NCBI GenBank assembly: GCA_039026595.1
Contig: JBCCMA010000090.1
Span: forward strand, 1-14,267
Direction: 5' to 3'
DNA length: 14,267 nt
Source: JBCCMA01 sp039026595
GTDB lineage: Bacteria > Pseudomonadota > Gammaproteobacteria > Steroidobacterales > JBCCMA01
Numbering within the stretch: the first letter of the stretch is position 1; every line of letters starts with the position of its first letter. The translations under genes were made by a program, and so were the position numbers. This document shows positions 12,416 to 14,267 of the stretch, in pieces. The notes under the pieces were generated by a model. It made no database searches and was not told the DNA's origin. It worked only from the letters and a program-made list of their open reading frames with translations.

Positions 12416-14267
12416 TTGGCTACCTCCAGTGACAGGCCCTTGACGACGGTCGAATCGGACACCTTGGCCGATACGTTCAGCGCGGCCGGTCCGCTCGCCC
12501 GACAGTTTCCCGGTTACGCACCGCGCGAGCCGCAGCTTGAGATGGCGCGTGCCGTGGCCCGCGCGCTCGCGCACAGCGACACGCTGGTGGTCGAGGCCGG
12601 CACGGGCGTCGGCAAAACACTCGCGTACCTGGTGCCGGCTCTGTTGGCGGGGCGTCGCGTGATCATCTCGACCGGTACGCGCAACCTGCAGGATCAGCTT
12701 TTCCACCGTGATCTGCCCAATGTGACGGCCGCGCTCGGTCAACCTGTTCGCACCGCTCTACTCAAGGGGCGGTCGAATTACCTGTGCCGGTACCGGCTTA
12801 ATAAAGCACGCGGTAAGGCACTCGGTCCCCATATTGAAGCGGCGCTCGAACGCATCGCCTTGTGGGCTGAGGGCACGCGAACCGGCGACATTGCCGAGGC
12901 CGGCATCGGCGAGGCGCACCCGGTTTGGGCCCATGTCACGTCGCAGGTGGATGATTGCGCGGGGCACGAGGGTCCAGATGCGTCAGGGTGCTTTGTTCTC
13001 AAGGCGCGCCGTCGGGCGCAGGCGGCGGACCTGGTCGTGGTGAACCACCACTTGCTTCTGGCGGACTTCGCGCTGAAGGAAGAAGGCTTCGGCGAGCTTC
13101 TGCCCGGTGCCGATGCGTGCATCGTCGATGAGGCCCATCAGTTGCCCGAGGTCGCCACGCGGTTTTTCGGGTCGCGTGTCAGCGGCCGCCAGATCAGCAC
13201 GGCATTGGCCGATCTGGAAAGGGAGTTGGACGATGGCGTCACCGATGCAGAGGATATTCTGCCGTCGGCTCGTGCGGTGCGTGATGCAAGTGCGCTGTTT
13301 CGGACCCGACTCGGCCCGCCCCAGCAGCGCGTCAATTTCAATGCCCTGTCCACCGCCGCGCGGCGTGCGCTGGACGAGCTCGATGCTGCTTTGGGCGATC
13401 TGGCCCGCGTTCTCGACCCGATCGCGTCGCTGACCACCGGGCTGGACAGCGTCGCGCGACGCGTGGGCCAGTTCGTCGAGACGCTGGCACGCGTCACCGA
13501 CGATAACGATGATCAGGTGCGCTGGCTTGAAACGCTCGGCAACGGTTACGCGCTTCACAGCACACCGCTGGACGCGGCCGGACCGCTCGGCGACATGATG
13601 CAGCAAGTGGATACCGCCTGGGTTCTGACGTCCGCCACGCTGGCCATCGGGGATCGCTTTGAGCATTTCACAGAACGCGTCGGGCTGGCCGAGCCCACCA
13701 CGCTCAAGCTCGGCAGTCCGTTTGATTTTGAACAGCACGCCAGACTGTTCCTGCCCAAGGGTTTGCCACTGCCTTCGGATGCCGGATTTACCGCAGCGGT
13801 CGTTCGGACCGCCTTGCCGTTGATCGAGGCGTCGGGCGGCAGCGCTTTCCTGCTCTTCACCAGTCGTCGGGCGTTGCGCGAGGCCGCCGGGCATTTACGC
13901 GATTACCGTGCACACCCCATCCTCGTGCAGGACGATGCGCCGCGCGACGACCTGCTGCGCCGATTCCGCGAACACGGTCGCGCGGTGTTGCTGGGTACGG
14001 CCAGTTTCTGGGAGGGGGTGGATGTGCGTGGTCAAGCGCTGCGTCTGGTGGTCATCGACAAGTTGCCGTTTTCGCCGCCGGGTGATCCGGTCACCGAGGC
14101 ACGGCTTGCCGCGCTTCGGCGCAGTGGCGTCAATCCGTTCATGCGTCACCAGGTTCCGGAGGCGGTCATCACCTTGAAGCAAGGCGTAGGCCGTCTGATT
14201 CGCGATCCCGACGATTTGGGCGTCTGCGTTCTGTGCGACCCCCGGGTAACGGCCAAGGCCTACGGCC
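12416..14267 (+). CDS. yoaA: YoaA/DinG-type (XPD-like) ATP-dependent DNA helicase, 3' end outside window
   Basis: Superfamily 2 XPD-like 5'-3' DNA helicase for repair and replication-fork problems. In E. coli, YoaA works with the HolC subunit of DNA polymerase III. The window holds 617 residues; E. coli YoaA has about 636, so only a short C-terminus is missing. Motifs are PGYAPREPQ (Q-motif region), EAGTGVGKT (Walker A, Lys67), ISTGTRNLQDQL (Ia), VDEAHQLP (DEAH at 238-241), VNHHLLLADF, LTSATL (III), GTASFWEGVDVRG (V) and QGVGRLIR (VI, 589-596). KGRSNYLC and GCFVLKARRRA mark the Fe-S domain. Only three of its four cysteines are present: Cys124, Cys181 and Cys192, with Gly186 where the third ligand is expected. 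There is no ATG before the Walker A region. TTG 12416 directly follows the lpoP stop with GGGTGG 7 nt upstream and is chosen; TTG 12440 and TTG 12464 are alternatives. It is probably co-transcribed with mrcB-lpoP. Confidence 0.9.
   Translation, partial: MATSSDRPLTTVESDTLADTFSAAGPLARQFPGYAPREPQLEMARAVARALAHSDTLVVEAGTGVGKTLAYLVPALLAGRRVIISTGTRNLQDQLFHRDLPNVTAALGQPVRTALLKGRSNYLCRYRLNKARGKALGPHIEAALERIALWAEGTRTGDIAEAGIGEAHPVWAHVTSQVDDCAGHEGPDASGCFVLKARRRAQAADLVVVNHHLLLADFALKEEGFGELLPGADACIVDEAHQLPEVATRFFGSRVSGRQISTALADLERELDDGVTDAEDILPSARAVRDASALFRTRLGPPQQRVNFNALSTAARRALDELDAALGDLARVLDPIASLTTGLDSVARRVGQFVETLARVTDDNDDQVRWLETLGNGYALHSTPLDAAGPLGDMMQQVDTAWVLTSATLAIGDRFEHFTERVGLAEPTTLKLGSPFDFEQHARLFLPKGLPLPSDAGFTAAVVRTALPLIEASGGSAFLLFTSRRALREAAGHLRDYRAHPILVQDDAPRDDLLRRFREHGRAVLLGTASFWEGVDVRGQALRLVVIDKLPFSPPGDPVTEARLAALRRSGVNPFMRHQVPEAVITLKQGVGRLIRDPDDLGVCVLCDPRVTAKAYG

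Noticed and set aside
12983..13894. Antisense open frame of 303 codons inside the helicase gene
   Set aside because: It is a shadow of the helicase coding strand, which carries DEAH and other conserved motifs.
1..14267. Mobile elements, CRISPR arrays, tRNA or rRNA genes
   Set aside because: No transposase, integrase, spaced direct repeats, cloverleaf-like stretch or rRNA-like sequence was seen on either strand by eye.

Overview
The window reads as a stretch of high-GC chromosome from a gammaproteobacterium. A UB2H-type bifunctional PBP1b, a YoaA-type XPD-like helicase, DusA and a TPR lipoprotein beside PBP1b are all typical of that class. The GTP-type PEP carboxykinase and a phasin with a histone-like tail suggest a free-living heterotroph that probably stores polyhydroxyalkanoate. 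I cannot name a genus. I see no mobile elements, tRNA, rRNA or CRISPR. Genes are tightly packed and no gap exceeds about 215 bases.

Layout. (1) 1-638 (+) is the 3' third of acetyl-CoA synthetase, convergent with (2) an SLC13/DASS anion:sodium symporter at 657-2048 (-). (3) A divergent group on + follows: a FixH/YtkA-like small lipoprotein (2152-2604), then 2 nt later a di-heme MauG/cytochrome c peroxidase-type lipoprotein (2607-3872), then tRNA-dihydrouridine synthase A (3928-4914). (4) Next on + are a SAM-dependent methyltransferase (4989-5828) and a soluble class III nucleotidyl cyclase fused to an FHA domain (5927-6823). (5) On - are GTP-dependent PEP carboxykinase (6855-8594) and, upstream of it, a PhaF-like phasin (8789-9385). 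The phasin has its own promoter and a strong terminator. (6) On + are PBP1b (9600-11960), an overlapping TPR lipoprotein that looks like the PBP1b activator LpoP (11930-12415), and a YoaA/DinG-type helicase (12416 to beyond the window end).

How the genes fit together. Acetyl-CoA synthetase, the di/tricarboxylate-type transporter, PEP carboxykinase and the phasin fit acetate/organic-acid use, gluconeogenesis and carbon storage, though they are not one operon. PBP1b and its putative activator form a cell-wall synthesis unit with translational overlap.

Points that stand out: the paired FixH-like and di-heme lipoproteins, which resemble in layout (not in the small partner's sequence) the MbnP/MbnH pair; loss of one of the four expected Fe-S cysteines in the YoaA-like helicase; replacement of the usual catalytic Asn by His in the cyclase; and the phasin with a Lys/Arg/Ala-rich DNA-binding-like tail.
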